DNA of 64,000 nucleotides, taken from the NCBI GenBank assembly GCA_023935145.1, contig CM043702.1, positions 57,609,501 to 57,673,500 of the forward strand, given 5' to 3'. Positions within the stretch are counted from its first letter, which is position 1, and each line of letters opens with the position of its first letter. The DNA is from Bretschneidera sinensis. Taxonomy: Eukaryota > Streptophyta > Magnoliopsida > Brassicales > Akaniaceae. Below the pieces are notes generated by a model. The model was not told the DNA's origin. It saw only the letters and a program-made list of their open reading frames with translations, and did no database searches. This document shows, piece after piece, positions 1-10,690 of the stretch. A program made the translations under genes and the position numbers.

Positions 1-729
1 AGAAAATCCCCATTACACATCATTTCTATGAACTGCCTCTCCCTACTTAGAAGTCCATCATAGAAGTAACTAACTACCCGCCAAATCTCATACCCATGGT
101 GTGGACAAGAATTCAACAGGTCCTTGAAACGTTCCCAAACTTGATAAAAGGTTTCGCTCTCTTTTTGTGCAAAGTTTGAGATTTGTCTCTTGAGGTTATT
201 GGTCTTATGGGTTGGGAAGTGCTTTTGGAAGAAAACTCGTGTCATCTCATCCCAACTACCTATAGACCTAGGCCTTAACGAGTATAGCCAAACTTTGGCT
301 TTTTCCTTAAGTGAAAAGGGGAAAAACCTAAGTTTGACGGTGTCTAACATATCAGCCCTACCTTGAAAGGTAGCTACCACTTCCTCAAATTCCCTAATAT
401 GGATATAAGGGTTTTCATTCTCAAATCCATGGAAGGTTGGTAGCAATTGGATCATGCCCAGTTTGAAATCAGGTTGTTGAACATTAGGGGGGAACATGAT
501 ACACGATGGGGTGGCCCTTAGCAACATTCTCATTAGGGTTTTCAGCTATGTTAACAAGATTTTCTAAATTCTTTGTTGGGTGTACACTAGGGTTTGATCT
601 AGGCGAGGTTTCACTAACGGACGTGGAAGGAAAAGGTATCTCTAATTTGGGTCCCTTAATGAGCCTACCTCGCGAATCTCTCGGTCTAAGCATACACCAA
701 CTGAGTTTAAAAAGTAATAAAAACATAAC
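1..729 (-). pseudogene. Athila-0 gag, N-terminal part (partial, off left edge)
   Basis: Capsid (Gag) protein of an Athila-type Ty3/gypsy element, which would package the element RNA. Translation starts on the minus strand near 726 with a segment containing LRPRDSRGR and IPFPSTSVSETSPRSN, nearly the same as the gag of Athila-A at 19633-20097. The frame stops at 484, but a shifted frame stays open from about 500 down to 1, with FKLGMIQLLPTFHGFENENP and then the retrotransposon-gag core. Compared with Athila-A, about 13 residues (TLKDYL...) are missing at the shift. So this is a frameshifted, edge-truncated gag lying directly downstream of its PBS and 5' LTR. Confidence 0.85.
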
Positions 730-824
730 AAAATAAAAAAATCAGAAAATTAAAAACTTAAAGAAAGAAATGATAGTACCATCTCGTCTTAGAGTTGACA
801 ATCTTCTTTGTACTTAAGCGTGTT

Positions 825-842
825 TCCCCTGTAACGGCGCCA
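825..842 (-). other. Primer binding site of Athila-0 (Asp-tRNA type)
   Basis: The minus strand reads TGGCGCCGTTACAGGGGA five bases inside the LTR end. This resembles the TGGCGCCGTTGCCGGGGA class complementary to the 3' end of tRNA-Asp, known as the primer of Athila elements, with two changes in the middle. Confidence 0.85.
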
Positions 843-847
843 AAATT

Positions 848-2318
848 TGATTACGATAGTAACGCAGTAGTTGTAGTACAGCTTTGGGGTGTCGATTCCA
901 CAGGGAAACAAGTTAAATATAAGGCAAAGTGTAAACTTTAATACGGAACGATAAAATCCAAATAAATAAATCTGAGTTTTAATAGTAAAGTATTATGAGG
1001 AAATTGTGTATTTGTAATCAAGAATATAATAAGGAAACAACAAGGTTCCGGGAATCCTCCCTAGGTTCGTTGCCTTATTCCAATCTTGATTCAGTTGTTT
1101 TTATCTCGATTGCAAGTTTCACATCCCAAACAAGCAATCAATGTATATTCAATTAAAGCACAGGTAAACCCTAATGTAATTGTTATAAAGTACTCTTTAC
1201 TTTCGATTCAAGCACACACGACCTATCCTATAGGTTTATCAAGAAACGACAATATATCTCTATGACAATATCGCAGTAATGGACAAACTTAAAAGATAAA
1301 TCTACTCGACTTAATCACATCCAAACAACTTGGCATAAGAAGAGCTTGACTAAACTTATATGGAGAAGAAGCATGCAATCACTGGATTAAGAAAATCTAG
1401 AATAAGAAGAACATAAAGTGCAGCTGTCACATGAACCTAAATTCTTCTTGTTTAATCAAAGAATACTCATAAACAATGTTTAGATAATAAATCCAAATTA
1501 CAACTGAATTAAGAAAGGAAAATAAGAATAATTACACCTAGGGATTCATCCCTTCGCCTTGCTTGGAGATTAGTTGGCCATGGGGGAGAGTGTGGCAGCC
1601 TCCCTTGAGTTTTCTAGCCTTTTATTGATTCTTTATTGAATGATGAATGTCTAATATTAAACCCTAAGTGGTCTATTTATAATACATAAGGTCCAAGGGT
1701 GTTTTAGGGTTTAAACAATCATTAAAACCCTAATTAAGTCGTAACTCAGAAATAGGGGTTCGAGCTCATACAGTGGCTCAGCGTTTTCCTTATTTTCTTC
1801 ACTTTCTGGAGGCCACAGCTCAGCCCTTTAGGCCGTACCTCAGCTTGATCCAGGCCGCGACGCACACTGGTGCTGTTCTGGAGGCCTGACCTTTGTCTAC
1901 TAAAACTGCCATAACTTTCTCTAGAAAAATCATTTTTACAAGCCGTAAAATTCTCCAGAAAATAGACTTCCAGATCTTTCTAAGCACATATGGGTCCTCT
2001 TCTGGTTCTTCTTGCATCAATACAGTTTAATTTGCAAAAATGATTGATCTGTACGGGCAATTCTGGCAATTTAGTGAAACTCCTTTCCAAGTGCTTGTTA
2101 ACCTTCACTTCGGTGTTCATCGAGTCATTGTGCTTCAAGCAATGATAGGTTTTCCATCTTTTTTGAACTTAAAGTACCTAAAAACACATTGAAATAGATC
2201 AATGATCCAAGAATGACACTTTAGAGTTGTTAACGTATAAAGGTGCAATTCAAACCTAGATCAACCCTAAAATGCTAACAATTAAGTACTATAAAGATGC
2301 ATTTTATGACTCTCATCA
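848..2318 (-). repeat. Athila-0 5' LTR (chimeric, 1471 bp)
   Basis: Begins TGATTACG and ends CTCATCA, the same termini as the Athila-A LTRs, and lies directly beside the PBS. It contains the shared motif GTCGATTCCACAGGGA near the U5 end and a TATA box on the minus strand (TATTTATA on plus, 1674-1681). It is about 156 bp longer than the Athila-A LTRs because 1885-2103 carries a segment that matches the D-type LTRs instead. The right flank begins CTACC; the left TSD is off window. The element sits inside the Tekay B 3' LTR. Confidence 0.88.
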
Positions 2319-2662
2319 CTACCTGTGGACCACCTCCTTGCCTTTCCTTCTCTTCTCAGCATTTTCCCTCGGTTGGTGATCATCACCTTTTATTTTTCTA
2401 AGAGCTTCCCGTGACTTTCTATAAAATTCACTTGCCAACCCTTTCAAAATTTTATTCTTTCAACCTTTCTCTCGGTCCCTAAGTGTTTAAAGAAAGAGAG
2501 AAATTTGGAATCATAGTTGAAGGAAAAACCAAATAGGATTTGGTAAGTAATTAATAAATGAAACTAAAGTTATATATATATATATGTATATATATATGTA
2601 TATATACACCCACACACAAATTATTTTAAAAGCATAATCAGCCACCTCCCCCCTAAAATTGC
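2319..2662 (-). repeat. Tekay B 3' LTR, first fragment
   Basis: Sequence from CTACCTGTGGACCACCTCC on matches the Tekay LTRs at about 36646 and 40366, including AGAGCTTCCCGTGACTTTCT. It ends in a (TA)n and CA-rich microsatellite (2571-2618) and stops at ATTGC, the copia-1 target site. The rest of this LTR resumes at 8941. Confidence 0.8.
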
Positions 2663-3669
2663 TGCTGGTATTTGTCTAAGGTTTAAACATGGTTCAAATA
2701 TGGTTAAAGTCAAAATCAAGGTTAGAAGATTAAATTTCAGCATGTTAAAGGAATGCACACATGTGTCTGCATCACTTTGGGTGTGTGTGCACACCCCTAT
2801 TCAGCAAGGCAAAGGAGTGCGCACAGTTGTGTGAAGGGCAACATCAGTGTGTGTTGCACCGCTCCTTCACCAGCACTGCACCGCTCCTTCACCAGTGCTG
2901 CACCACCCAGCAAGGGTGGTACTGAAAGAAGGGCAGCACCGCACCACTCCTTCACCAACACCGTACCACTCAGTAAGTGGTGAAAATGGTGTTTTGCCTA
3001 GCGCCACAGCATGCCCTGTTCAGTGCCACAGCGCTAGGCACACTGATGCACACATGGACATCTTGTTTAAGCCTCTTCTTAGGTGTGTGGATGCAAGGTT
3101 AAAATGCACAGTACCACTTAGGTTGATGGAGGGCCATGGTTAAGTGGTCATCAAGATCTAAAGGTGGAGATTGACTCTCAAGATTGGACAAGAAGTTGGT
3201 GCACTATATAAAGGGTCACCTAGCTTCATTCTCAACATAAGTTTGTGACATACTTTGAGATCAATTGTAAAGAGTGAAAAGACACAATATAAGAGAGAAT
3301 TGTGTGAGAGTGCAAAGACACAAAACACAAGAGGGACTCATTGTAGAGAGGCTGGTTATAAAGAATAGAGAGTAGTATAGATAAAGAGCATTGTAATAGT
3401 TCTTATCATCTTCTTTCTTCTCTTCTTGGTTTCTTCAAGAACTTGAGGTTTCTTGAAGAGGGTTCCTATAATTGTAAAGAACCATTGATTTAGTGCAGAG
3501 AGTTCCGAGGAACTCATGGGGACGTAGACTATTGCCGAACTTCGATAACAAATCGCTTGTCTTCTTTTCTTTCTTGCTTTCGATTGCTGTATTTCTTTCT
3601 ACAAGTCATTCTAGACTTGGGTGTTTGGAAGATCACCATCTAGGCATCTTGTCAAGGTGATTTCCAGCA
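2663..3669 (+). repeat. copia-1 5' LTR (1007 bp)
   Basis: Starts TGCTGGTATTTG (the other copy starts TGTTGG) and ends CCAGCA. A TATA box (TATATAA, 3205-3211) lies in CACTATATAAAGG, a likely promoter. It contains a GC-rich block at 2850-3050 with 22-bp repeats (GCACCGCTCCTTCACCAG at 2856 and 2878) that is shorter in the 3' LTR, so the two LTRs differ by about 58 bp in length. Confidence 0.93.
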
Positions 3670-3670
3670 G

Positions 3671-3688
3671 TGGTATTAGAGCTTGCAC
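3671..3688 (+). other. copia-1 primer binding site (initiator-Met tRNA)
   Basis: TGGTATTAGAGCTTGCAC begins two bases after the LTR end. It matches the plant initiator-Met primer site TGGTATCAGAGC with one C-to-T change. Confidence 0.9.
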
Positions 3689-3907
3689 AGCTGGGTATCG
3701 GAGCAAGAACAAGAAGGTTACGGAGTCAAGACTCCAAGAATCAAAGATCAACATCTTGGGTGATTTAAGAACGGAGTAAAGATCAAGATCAGATCGTGTT
3801 CTTGAGGGTGATTCAAGAATGGTGTTAAGATCCATCTTTGAATGTGTTCTTGAGGTTGAAGAAAGCATTTATGGGTATTGCATAAATCTGGGATCTTGTC
3901 CGCAAAG

Positions 3908-4675
3908 ATGGCTTCAAATGTCGTGGTTGAGAAATTTGATGGAAAAGGAGATTTTTCCCTATGGAAGCGGAAGGTCAAGGCTATTCTTATGCAACAGAAA
4001 GTGGACTTGGCTATTGGAGAAGATGATGCTTTTCCAGCAATTTTCATGGAGGACCAGCAGATTAAGATAAAGAAGATGGCTTACAGCACCATTTTTTTAC
4101 ACATGTCGAATAGTGTCATAATGGAGTGCGGAGACTCGGAAGATCCGGCTGTCATATGGAAGAAATTAGATGAGTTGTTTCTTACCAAAACTCTCCCTAA
4201 CATAATTTATCTTCTTAAAAGAATCTTTGCTTTTAAAATGGATCCTAGTAAAGAGTTGCAAGATAATCTTGATATCTTTAATAAACTAGTTCAAGATTTA
4301 GCTAGTTGTAGTATTAAATTCCCAGATGAACAATTGGCTGTCATTTTGTTAAATTCTCTTCCTGATTGCTTTGATAATTTGATTAATGCTATTGAGTATG
4401 GAAGGGATACTTTAACCAAGAAGATTGTGATCAATGCCATAAGGGCACATGACTTCAAAGCCAAGATAAAGGAGACATCAAGTGGAGATGGGTTGTTCGT
4501 AAGAGGAAGGCCAGCAACTCAGAATGGCAGTAGCAACCATAGCAACTACTGGGAGAAATCAAGAGGTAGAGGGCAAAGTCATGGGAGAGCACATTCCAAA
4601 TCAAAATTTGGAAAGAGGTGCTTCTACTGCAACAAGGAGGGTCATTTCAAGAAAGATTGGAAGAAGAAGATGTAG
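3908..4675 (+). CDS. copia-1 Gag (capsid/nucleocapsid)
   Basis: Open frame; an upstream Met exists at 3878, but the conserved start MASNVVVEKFDGKGDFSLW is at 3908. The body is the UBN2/retrotransposon-gag type fold of copia elements (KKLDELFLTKTLPNIIYL, then LQDNLDIFNKLVQDL). Near the C-terminus an Arg/Gly/Ser-rich stretch precedes a CCHC zinc knuckle, CFYCNKEGHFKKDW, whose last cysteine is tryptophan, so zinc binding is probably lost. A stop follows at 4675 and the frame shifts before the protease. Gag would coat element RNA in cytoplasmic particles. Confidence 0.88.
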   Translation: MASNVVVEKFDGKGDFSLWKRKVKAILMQQKVDLAIGEDDAFPAIFMEDQQIKIKKMAYSTIFLHMSNSVIMECGDSEDPAVIWKKLDELFLTKTLPNIIYLLKRIFAFKMDPSKELQDNLDIFNKLVQDLASCSIKFPDEQLAVILLNSLPDCFDNLINAIEYGRDTLTKKIVINAIRAHDFKAKIKETSSGDGLFVRGRPATQNGSSNHSNYWEKSRGRGQSHGRAHSKSKFGKRCFYCNKEGHFKKDWKKKM

Positions 4676-4741
4676 GATGAGAGAAGAAGCTGTACCAACA
4701 ATGGAGAGGCTTCGGTTGCCAAAGAAGAACAACAAGATGAT

Positions 4742-5737
4742 GTGCTTGTTGTGTGCTCAAATGTGAGCAGGAGGCAAGGCAATGAAAAGTGGATTCTGGA
4801 TTCTGAGTGCACTTATCACATATGCCCTCACAAGGAATGGTTCAAGAATTTCAAGGAGATCAATGATGGAAGGGTCTTCTTGGGGAATAATAATTCTTGC
4901 CAAGTGAGGGGGATTGAAGACATCCAATTGAGGATGTTTGATGGAGTCACAAGGCTGCTACGAAATGTGAGGTATCTTCCAGATTTGAAGAGAAATTTGA
5001 TCTCATTGGGGCAGCTGGATTCCATGGGGTATACATACAAAGTAGAGGGAGGAAAGGTCAAGGTGGCCAAGGGATCTTTGGTAATGATCAAGGTAGCAAG
5101 AAACGATGGACTCTATGAGATGATCGGAGAGACAGAAATCAATGATCAAGCAGCAAGCTTGATGGATAAGGCAGCCCTTTGGCACACTCGCTTGGGACAT
5201 ATGAGCGAAAAGGGTTTGCAAGTTCTTAGCAAGGATGGTCTACTTGGAGGAGACAAAGTAGAGAAACTAGATTTCTGTGAGAGCTGCATTCTTGGGAAGC
5301 AACACCAGGTCAGCTTCAACATCGGAGTGCACAAGTCTAAGGGCATTCTTGACTACATTCATTCGGACCTTTGGGGACCAGCAAGAACACCAACACAAGG
5401 AGGTAACTTTTACTTTCTGTCTTTAATTGATGATTATTCAAGAAGAGTGTGGGTTTATTTACTTAGAAATAAATCAGATGCCTTGAATAAATTTGTTGTG
5501 TGGAAGAAGTTGCTGGAAACTCAAACGAGTAGGGTAGTTAAGGCTTTACGAACCGATAATGGCTTAGAATTTTGCAATAAAGATTTTGATAAATTTTGTG
5601 AATTAAATGGCATTCTAAGGCATAAAACGGTTGTAAAAACACCTCAGCAAAATGGAGTTACTGAGAGGATGAATAGAACCCTTATGAAAAAGGTTAGATG
5701 CATGTTAATAGGATCCGGCTTACCAAAATATTTTTAG
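4742..5737 (+). pseudogene. copia-1 pol: protease and integrase N-terminal half
   Basis: Protease region reads WILDSECTYHICPH; the catalytic D-S-G triad is D-S-E, so cleavage activity is doubtful. Next comes the GAG-pre-integrase zinc domain (LWHTRLGHMSEKGL, then CESCILGKQH), supplying H-H-C-C. The integrase core shows its three acidic residues in HSDLWGP, RTDNGLEF and NGVTERMNRT (D, D, E). The frame ends at a TAG at 5735-5737 replacing the Trp of the PKYFWGEA motif seen intact in copia-2. The reading frame continues after the stop. Confidence 0.9.
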
Positions 5738-5746
5738 GGAGAAGCT

Positions 5747-6139
5747 ATGGCTACAGCTACATACTTGGTAAATAGATCACCCTCTAGAGCTTTAGAGCTC
5801 AAGACTTCCATGGAGATATGGAGTGGGAAACCCCCTGAATTAAACAACCTTAGGACTTTTGGGTGTGCTACATATACACATCAAAAGGAGGATAAACTTA
5901 GCCCAAGATCTAGAAAATGTGTATTTCTAGGATATGGTGATGGGGTTAAGGGATATAGGTTGTGGTCCTTAGAAAAGAAAGGCATGAAACTCATTATAAG
6001 TAGGGATGTTATTTTTAATGAATTATTATTTCCCTACTTGGAGAAAACTGACCCTGCAGGGGCTAGTGAGCAAACCAGTCCGAAAGTAGTGGAGCATCGC
6101 ATCAAGGAGAGTTTAGTTCTGGTAGAGCAAGGAAGGTAA
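5747..6139 (+). pseudogene. copia-1 pol: integrase C-terminal part
   Basis: Continuation of the integrase beyond the TAG at 5735-5737: ATYLVNRSPSRALELKTSME, LRTFGCATYTH and the SRKCVFLGYGDGVKGYRLW motif typical of copia integrase tails. A TAA at 6137-6139 stops the frame, and RT continues in another segment. On its own this gives no function; it documents decay of one long polyprotein. Confidence 0.88.
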
Positions 6140-6163
6140 GAGGGTTCGGACCAGGTAGAGCTC

Positions 6164-7334
6164 TTGAATGAAGGTCATGCTCAAGAAACTCAAGAAGAGG
6201 CTGAACAAGAAGAGGTTGATGCAGCAAGTCATAATGACTACCAGCTCACAAGGGACCGGGGAAGGAGGGTGGTTAGACCACCTTTGAGATATGGGTTTGC
6301 AGATGCTAATGTAGCAGCTCTTTGGACAGAAGGAGTGGTTGAACCAAAAACTTACATGGAAGCCATGGAGTGTAAGGATTTGTCCAAGTGGCAGCTGGCT
6401 ATGGATGAAGAAATGGATTCTTTGATGAAGAACAACTCTTGGGAATTAGTGCCCAAACCAGAAAAACAGAGAGTTCTGGATTGTAGATGGATCTACAAGA
6501 TCAAAGAAGGGAATACTCTAGGGGATGAAGTCCGGTATAAAGCTAGGTTGGTGGCAAAGGGGTTCAAATAAAAAGAAGGCATAGATTTCACCGAAATCTT
6601 CTCACCGGTTGTGAAGTACAAGACGATACGGATAGTGTTAGCATTGGTGGTCCAATTTGATTGGGAAATTGAGCAAATGGATGTGAAGACAACATTCTTA
6701 CATAGAGAGCTCGATGGGACCATTTTCATGAGGCAACTCGAAGACTATAAGGAAGGAAGGCAGGGAGAGTTAGTGTGCAAATTGAAGAAATCTCTCTACG
6801 GCCTGAAGCAATCACCTCAGCAATGGAATAAGAGGTTTGATTCCTTTATAATCAGCCTAGGTTTCAAGAAGAGCTACTATGATTCGTGCTTGTACTGTAA
6901 GGGGCAAAAGGTTGAGGAAGTGGTGATCATCCTCATCTATGTTAATGATATATTGCTGGTTGGGAGTAGCATGGAAAAGATAAGGAAATTGAAGGCTCAA
7001 CTCAGTGAGGAGTTTGAGATAAAGGATCTTGGCTATGCATAGAAGATCTGGGATGTGTATCATCGGGGAAGAGGAGAGAAACAGATTAAAGATCTCTTAA
7101 ACTTCCTACATAGAGAAGATGATACCTAAATTCTCTATGGAAGATAGCAAACCAGTGATGGTTCCCCTTGCTGGTCATTTCAAGTTCTCCAGCGATCAAT
7201 GTCCAAGATCGGAGGCGGAGAAGAAGGAAATGGAAAAAATCCCTTATTCTAGTGCTGTTGGTTCTATTATGTTCACCATGGTAAGCACTAGACCTGATAT
7301 TGTTCATACAAAAGTGTTCTCAGCAGGTTTATGA
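6164..7334 (+). pseudogene. copia-1 pol: reverse transcriptase
   Basis: RT (RVT_2 type) lies in three broken pieces: 6164-6571, 6611-7042 and 7119-7334. Motifs include CRWIYKIKEG, KARLVAKGFK, FSPVVKY, QMDVKTTFLHREL (normally VDVKTAFLHG) and KKSLYGLKQSPQQW. The catalytic YVDD box reads YVNDILLV (about 6940), a D-to-N change that would inactivate polymerization. Stops at 6571, 7042 and 7334 separate the pieces. The family normally has one continuous frame. Confidence 0.9.
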
Positions 7335-7906
7335 GTAATCCCAAAAAAGAGCATTGGCTTGGGATGAAGTGGTTGCTGAGGTACTTGAGGGGAAGCCCAG
7401 AAGTAGGGCTGGTTTATGAGAAAAAGGGTAAGTCCATCTGCCTTGAGGGTTTTACGGATTTGGACTATAGAGCAGACTGGGATAAAAGGAGATTGATTAC
7501 CTCTTACTTCTTCAACTTAAACAGATGTTGTGTAAGTTGGAAGGCTCAGTTGCAGCCGGTGGTAGCACTCTCAACAATCGAGGCTAAGTACATAGCGGCT
7601 ACGGAGGCCATTAAGGAGGTTATGTGGTGCAAAGGGTTGCTGGAAGAGTTGAAGGTACTGGAGGAGCAGGTTATAGTGTTTTCGGATAGTCAAAGTGCAT
7701 TGCACTTGTGTAAGAATTTGGTGTTCCATGAGAGGACAAAGCACATGGATGTTCGGTATCATTTCATTCGGGAAAATGTTACGAAAGGATGCATCCATGT
7801 GGGCAAGGAAGCCACGGAAGAAAATCCTGCAGATTTAGGTACTAAAGTCCTACCTCTAAGTAAGTTCAATCATTGCCTTGGACTACTTAGGATTAGAGTC
7901 GGTTAA
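7331..7906 (+). pseudogene. copia-1 pol: RNase H and C-terminus
   Basis: Segment of 191 residues with the copia RNase H: WLLRYLRGSPEVGLVYEKK, GFTDLDYRADWDKRR (the usual D-S-D-Y-A reads D-L-D-Y-R), CVSWKAQLQPVVALSTIEAK, SDSQSALHL and the end ENPADLGTKVLPLSKF. It overlaps the previous frame by four bases after a frameshift. The terminator at 7904-7906 is the natural end of the polyprotein, about 80 bp before the 3' LTR. Confidence 0.9.
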
Positions 7907-7972
7907 TTGATGACTCAAGATGAGTTTGGATCCTGAAGCTCTCTGCACAAAGGTTCGGGTTTAAACACTTAG

Positions 7973-7986
7973 ACAAAGGTAGAGGT
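7973..7986 (+). other. copia-1 polypurine tract
   Basis: ACAAAGGTAGAGGT directly precedes the 3' LTR TGTTGG. Its position and purine bias fit the plus-strand primer site. The same sequence, slightly changed, lies at the matching place in copia-2 (41804-41817, minus). Confidence 0.75.
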
Positions 7987-8935
7987 TGTTGGTATTTGTC
8001 TAAGGTTTAAACATTGTTAAAGTCTAAATCAAGGTTAGAAGATTAAATTTCAGCATGTTAAAGGAGTGCACACATGTGTGTGCATCACTTTGGGTGTGTG
8101 TGCACACCCCTATTTAGCAAGGCAAAGGAGTTCACACAACTGTGTGAAGGGCAGCATCAGTGTGTGCTGCACCTCCCAGCAAGGGAGGTGCTGAAAGAAG
8201 GGCAACGTCGCACCACTCCTTCACCAGCGTCGCACCACTCAGCAAGTGGTGAAAATGGTGTTTTGCCTAGCGCCGCAGCATGCCCTGTTCAGTGTCGCAG
8301 CGCTAGGCACACTGATGCACACATGGATAGCTTGTCTAAGCCTCTTCTTAGGTGCGTGGATGAAAGGTTAAAATGCACAGCACCACTTAAGGTTGATGGA
8401 GGGCCATGGTTAAGTGGTCATCAAGATCTAAGGGTGGAGATTGACTCTCAAGATTGGACAAGAAATTGGTGCACTATATAAAGGGTTACCTAGCTTCATT
8501 CTCAACATAAGTTTGTGACATACTTTGAGATCAATTGTAAAGAGTGACAAAACACAGTACAAGAGAGAATTGTGTGAGAGTGTAAAGACACAAAACACAA
8601 GAGGGACTCATTGTAGAGAGGCTGGTTGTCAAGAAGAGAGAGTAGTATAGATAGAGAGCATTGTAATAGTTCTTATCATCTTCTTTCTTCTCTTCTTAGT
8701 TTCTTCAAGAACTTGAGGTTTCCTGCAGAGAGTTGCTGTAACTGTAACCATTGATTTAGTGCAGAGAGTTAAGAGGAACTCACAGGGACATAGGCTATTG
8801 CCGAACCTCGATAATAAATCGCTTGTCTTCTTTTCTTTCTTGCTTTCGATTGCTGTATTTCTTTCTACAAGTCATTCTAGACTTGGGTATTTGGAAGATC
8901 ACCACCTGAGCATCTTGTCAAGGTGATTTTCAACA
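7987..8935 (+). repeat. copia-1 3' LTR (949 bp)
   Basis: Direct copy of 2663-3669: starts TGTTGGTATTTG, ends TTCAACA, with TATA box TATATAA at 8475-8481. It is followed by the TSD ATTGC. Indels in the GC-rich block and scattered substitutions separate it from the 5' LTR, indicating an old insertion. Confidence 0.93.
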
Positions 8936-8940
8936 ATTGC

Positions 8941-9134
8941 CACGAATTAGTGTGTTGTCTTACATGCAATACTTCTTCTTTTTTGGCAACAGGTGTTGCC
9001 ACCTGTTGCCATGTTTTTTTTAATGGATTGTTTTATAAAAATTAAATCTTTCGCATATATATATATTATTTTAACTCCATGTCATATTTATTAAATTATT
9101 TCTTTACTCTTTCTTTACTAATACGATTATTACA
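8941..9134 (-). repeat. Tekay B 3' LTR, second fragment
   Basis: Continues the LTR interrupted at 2662. On plus it ends ATTACA, the mirror of TGTAAT at the start of Tekay LTRs, next to the end of pol. It contains the perfect hairpin at 8985-9010. Confidence 0.82.
8985..9010. other. Perfect hairpin in Tekay LTR U3
   Basis: Arms GGCAACAGGTG and CACCTGTTGCC (11 bp, perfect) with a TTGC loop. The same element occurs at 30573-30598, 37118-37143 and 49081-49106 in the other Tekay LTRs, with partly compensating base changes. Role unknown; it could be an RNA 3' end structure or a regulatory palindrome. Confidence 0.7.
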
Positions 9135-9146
9135 ATCCTACCCACC

Positions 9147-10690
9147 TTACAAAAATTTTGTCCCCGAAATTTCCTTACCTAATTCATGAAAGAGTTGGGG
9201 GTATTCTTTCATCATTCTTGGTTCATGCTCCTAAGTGACTTCTTTGACATCTTTGTTTTGCTATAATATTTTAATCAAAGGAAAAAATTTATTGCGCAAG
9301 ACTTGTTCCTTTCTGTCTAGAATTCTGACCAGTACTTGCATAAAAGTCAAATCTTCTTGAAGTTCTATCGCCTGATTTGAGATACTATGGGATTCATCGT
9401 GTAATTACTTTTTCAAAAGTGAGACATGAAACACATTATGTAATTGTTTTAACTCTGGAGGCAAATCCAATCTATATCCAACTCTTTCACTCAACTCATA
9501 TGGCTCCAAAAATCTCGGGTTCAACTTTTCTTTCTTTTTAAACCTCAACACGCCCTTCCATGGGGATACTTCAAAAATACCCAATCATCAACTTGAAACT
9601 CAAGAGGTCGTCTTCTATTATCAACATATATCTTTTGTCTGTTCTATGCTGCTCTAAGATTCTCTAACCAGTTTGATCCTTTCAGTAGTCAGATCTATTA
9701 TTTTTGGGCCAAATATAATTCTCTCTCCAACTTCTTCCCAGCATACTGGAGTTCTATACCTCCTACCATATAAAGCTTCAAATGGTTCCATCCTAATACT
9801 AGTTTGATACTAATTGTTATATGCAAACTTGATCAAAGGCAAATAACCATCCTATCTCATTGAGAAACTCAATACACTTGCCTTCAGCATATCTTCTAGT
9901 ATTCTAATGATTCTCTCTGTCTGCCCATCAGTTTATGGATTAAAAGCTGTACTAAATTGTAATTGCATACCCATAGCTTCTTGAAAACCTTTCCAAAATC
10001 TAGAGGTAAATCTAGAATCTCTATCTAAAACAATACTCAAGGGTACTCCATGTAATCTTACAATCTCCGCTACATATCATTCATCCAACTTTTCAGGACT
10101 CCAGGTAGTTTTAATAGGAAAAAAATGTGAAGACTTAGAAAATCTATCTACTATAACCCATACAGCCTCGTAACCCCTCTGGGTATGGGGAAAACCAGAG
10201 ACAAAATCCATACTCACATTTTCGCATGGCCACTCAGGTACTAGAAAAGGTTGTAGTAAACCTGCTGGATGTCTATTCTCAAACTTCACCTATTGACAAG
10301 TCAGACATCTAGAAATATGTTTCGCTACATCCTTCTTCGTCCCTGACCACCAATAATTTTGTCTCAATCCCTTGTACATCATATTATTTCCTGGATGCAT
10401 AGAATATACAGAATCATGAGCCTCCTTTAGTATGTCCTTTCTTACCTCCACATCATTGGGAACACAAACTCGATGCCCCAATACCACCATACCATCTCCT
10501 CTAATTCTAAATTTAGTTGGCTTCCCACTCAACACTTCGCATCGGATCTTCTCTATCCACTCATCTCTACCCTGCATCTGTAATAAACGATCAATAATAG
10601 AAGGTTGTACCACCATATTTGCCATTAATACGCCTCTATCATTGACACTGAACTACATCCTCATTCTTCTTAATTATATCATCAAGCTAG
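9147..10690 (-). pseudogene. Tekay B pol: integrase and chromodomain-like tail
   Basis: Minus-strand integrase in pieces. The zinc domain is at 10290-10625 (HDSVYSMHPGN, then CLTCQ: H-H-C-C). The core continues in 10077-10289 with VSMDFVSGFPHTQRG (first catalytic Asp) and, with stops, [16 protein letters not shown] and TDGQTERIIRILED. The tail reads VRILDRKEQVLRNK and ends GKEISGTKFL, a chromodomain-type C-terminus of Tekay/Del chromoviruses. Many stops (TAA/TAG for Gln or Trp) break it. The upstream end at 10690 is cut by Athila-A. The same region in element F has 47491-48890 as its counterpart. Confidence 0.88.

Larger units (their letters stand above)
2663..8935 (+). mobile_element. copia-1, complete but inactive Ty1/copia element
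   Basis: Bounded by two related LTRs (2663-3669 and 7987-8935) and by the perfect TSD ATTGC at 2658-2662 and 8936-8940. Internal order is PBS, gag, protease, integrase, RT, RNase H, polypurine tract, the standard copia order. Protein similarity points to the Tork (TNT1-like) lineage. It inserted into the Tekay B LTR. Several stop codons and frameshifts make it non-autonomous. It is the same family as copia-2 at 40809-46668. Confidence 0.95.

Noticed and set aside
1820..2020. 66-residue frame in the Athila-0 LTR
   Set aside because: Lies in the D-type U3 segment; the same DNA elsewhere has no matching frame.
2753..3143. Cys/His-rich small frames in the copia-1 LTR
   Set aside because: Products of the GC-rich LTR repeat block; not conserved in the 3' LTR.
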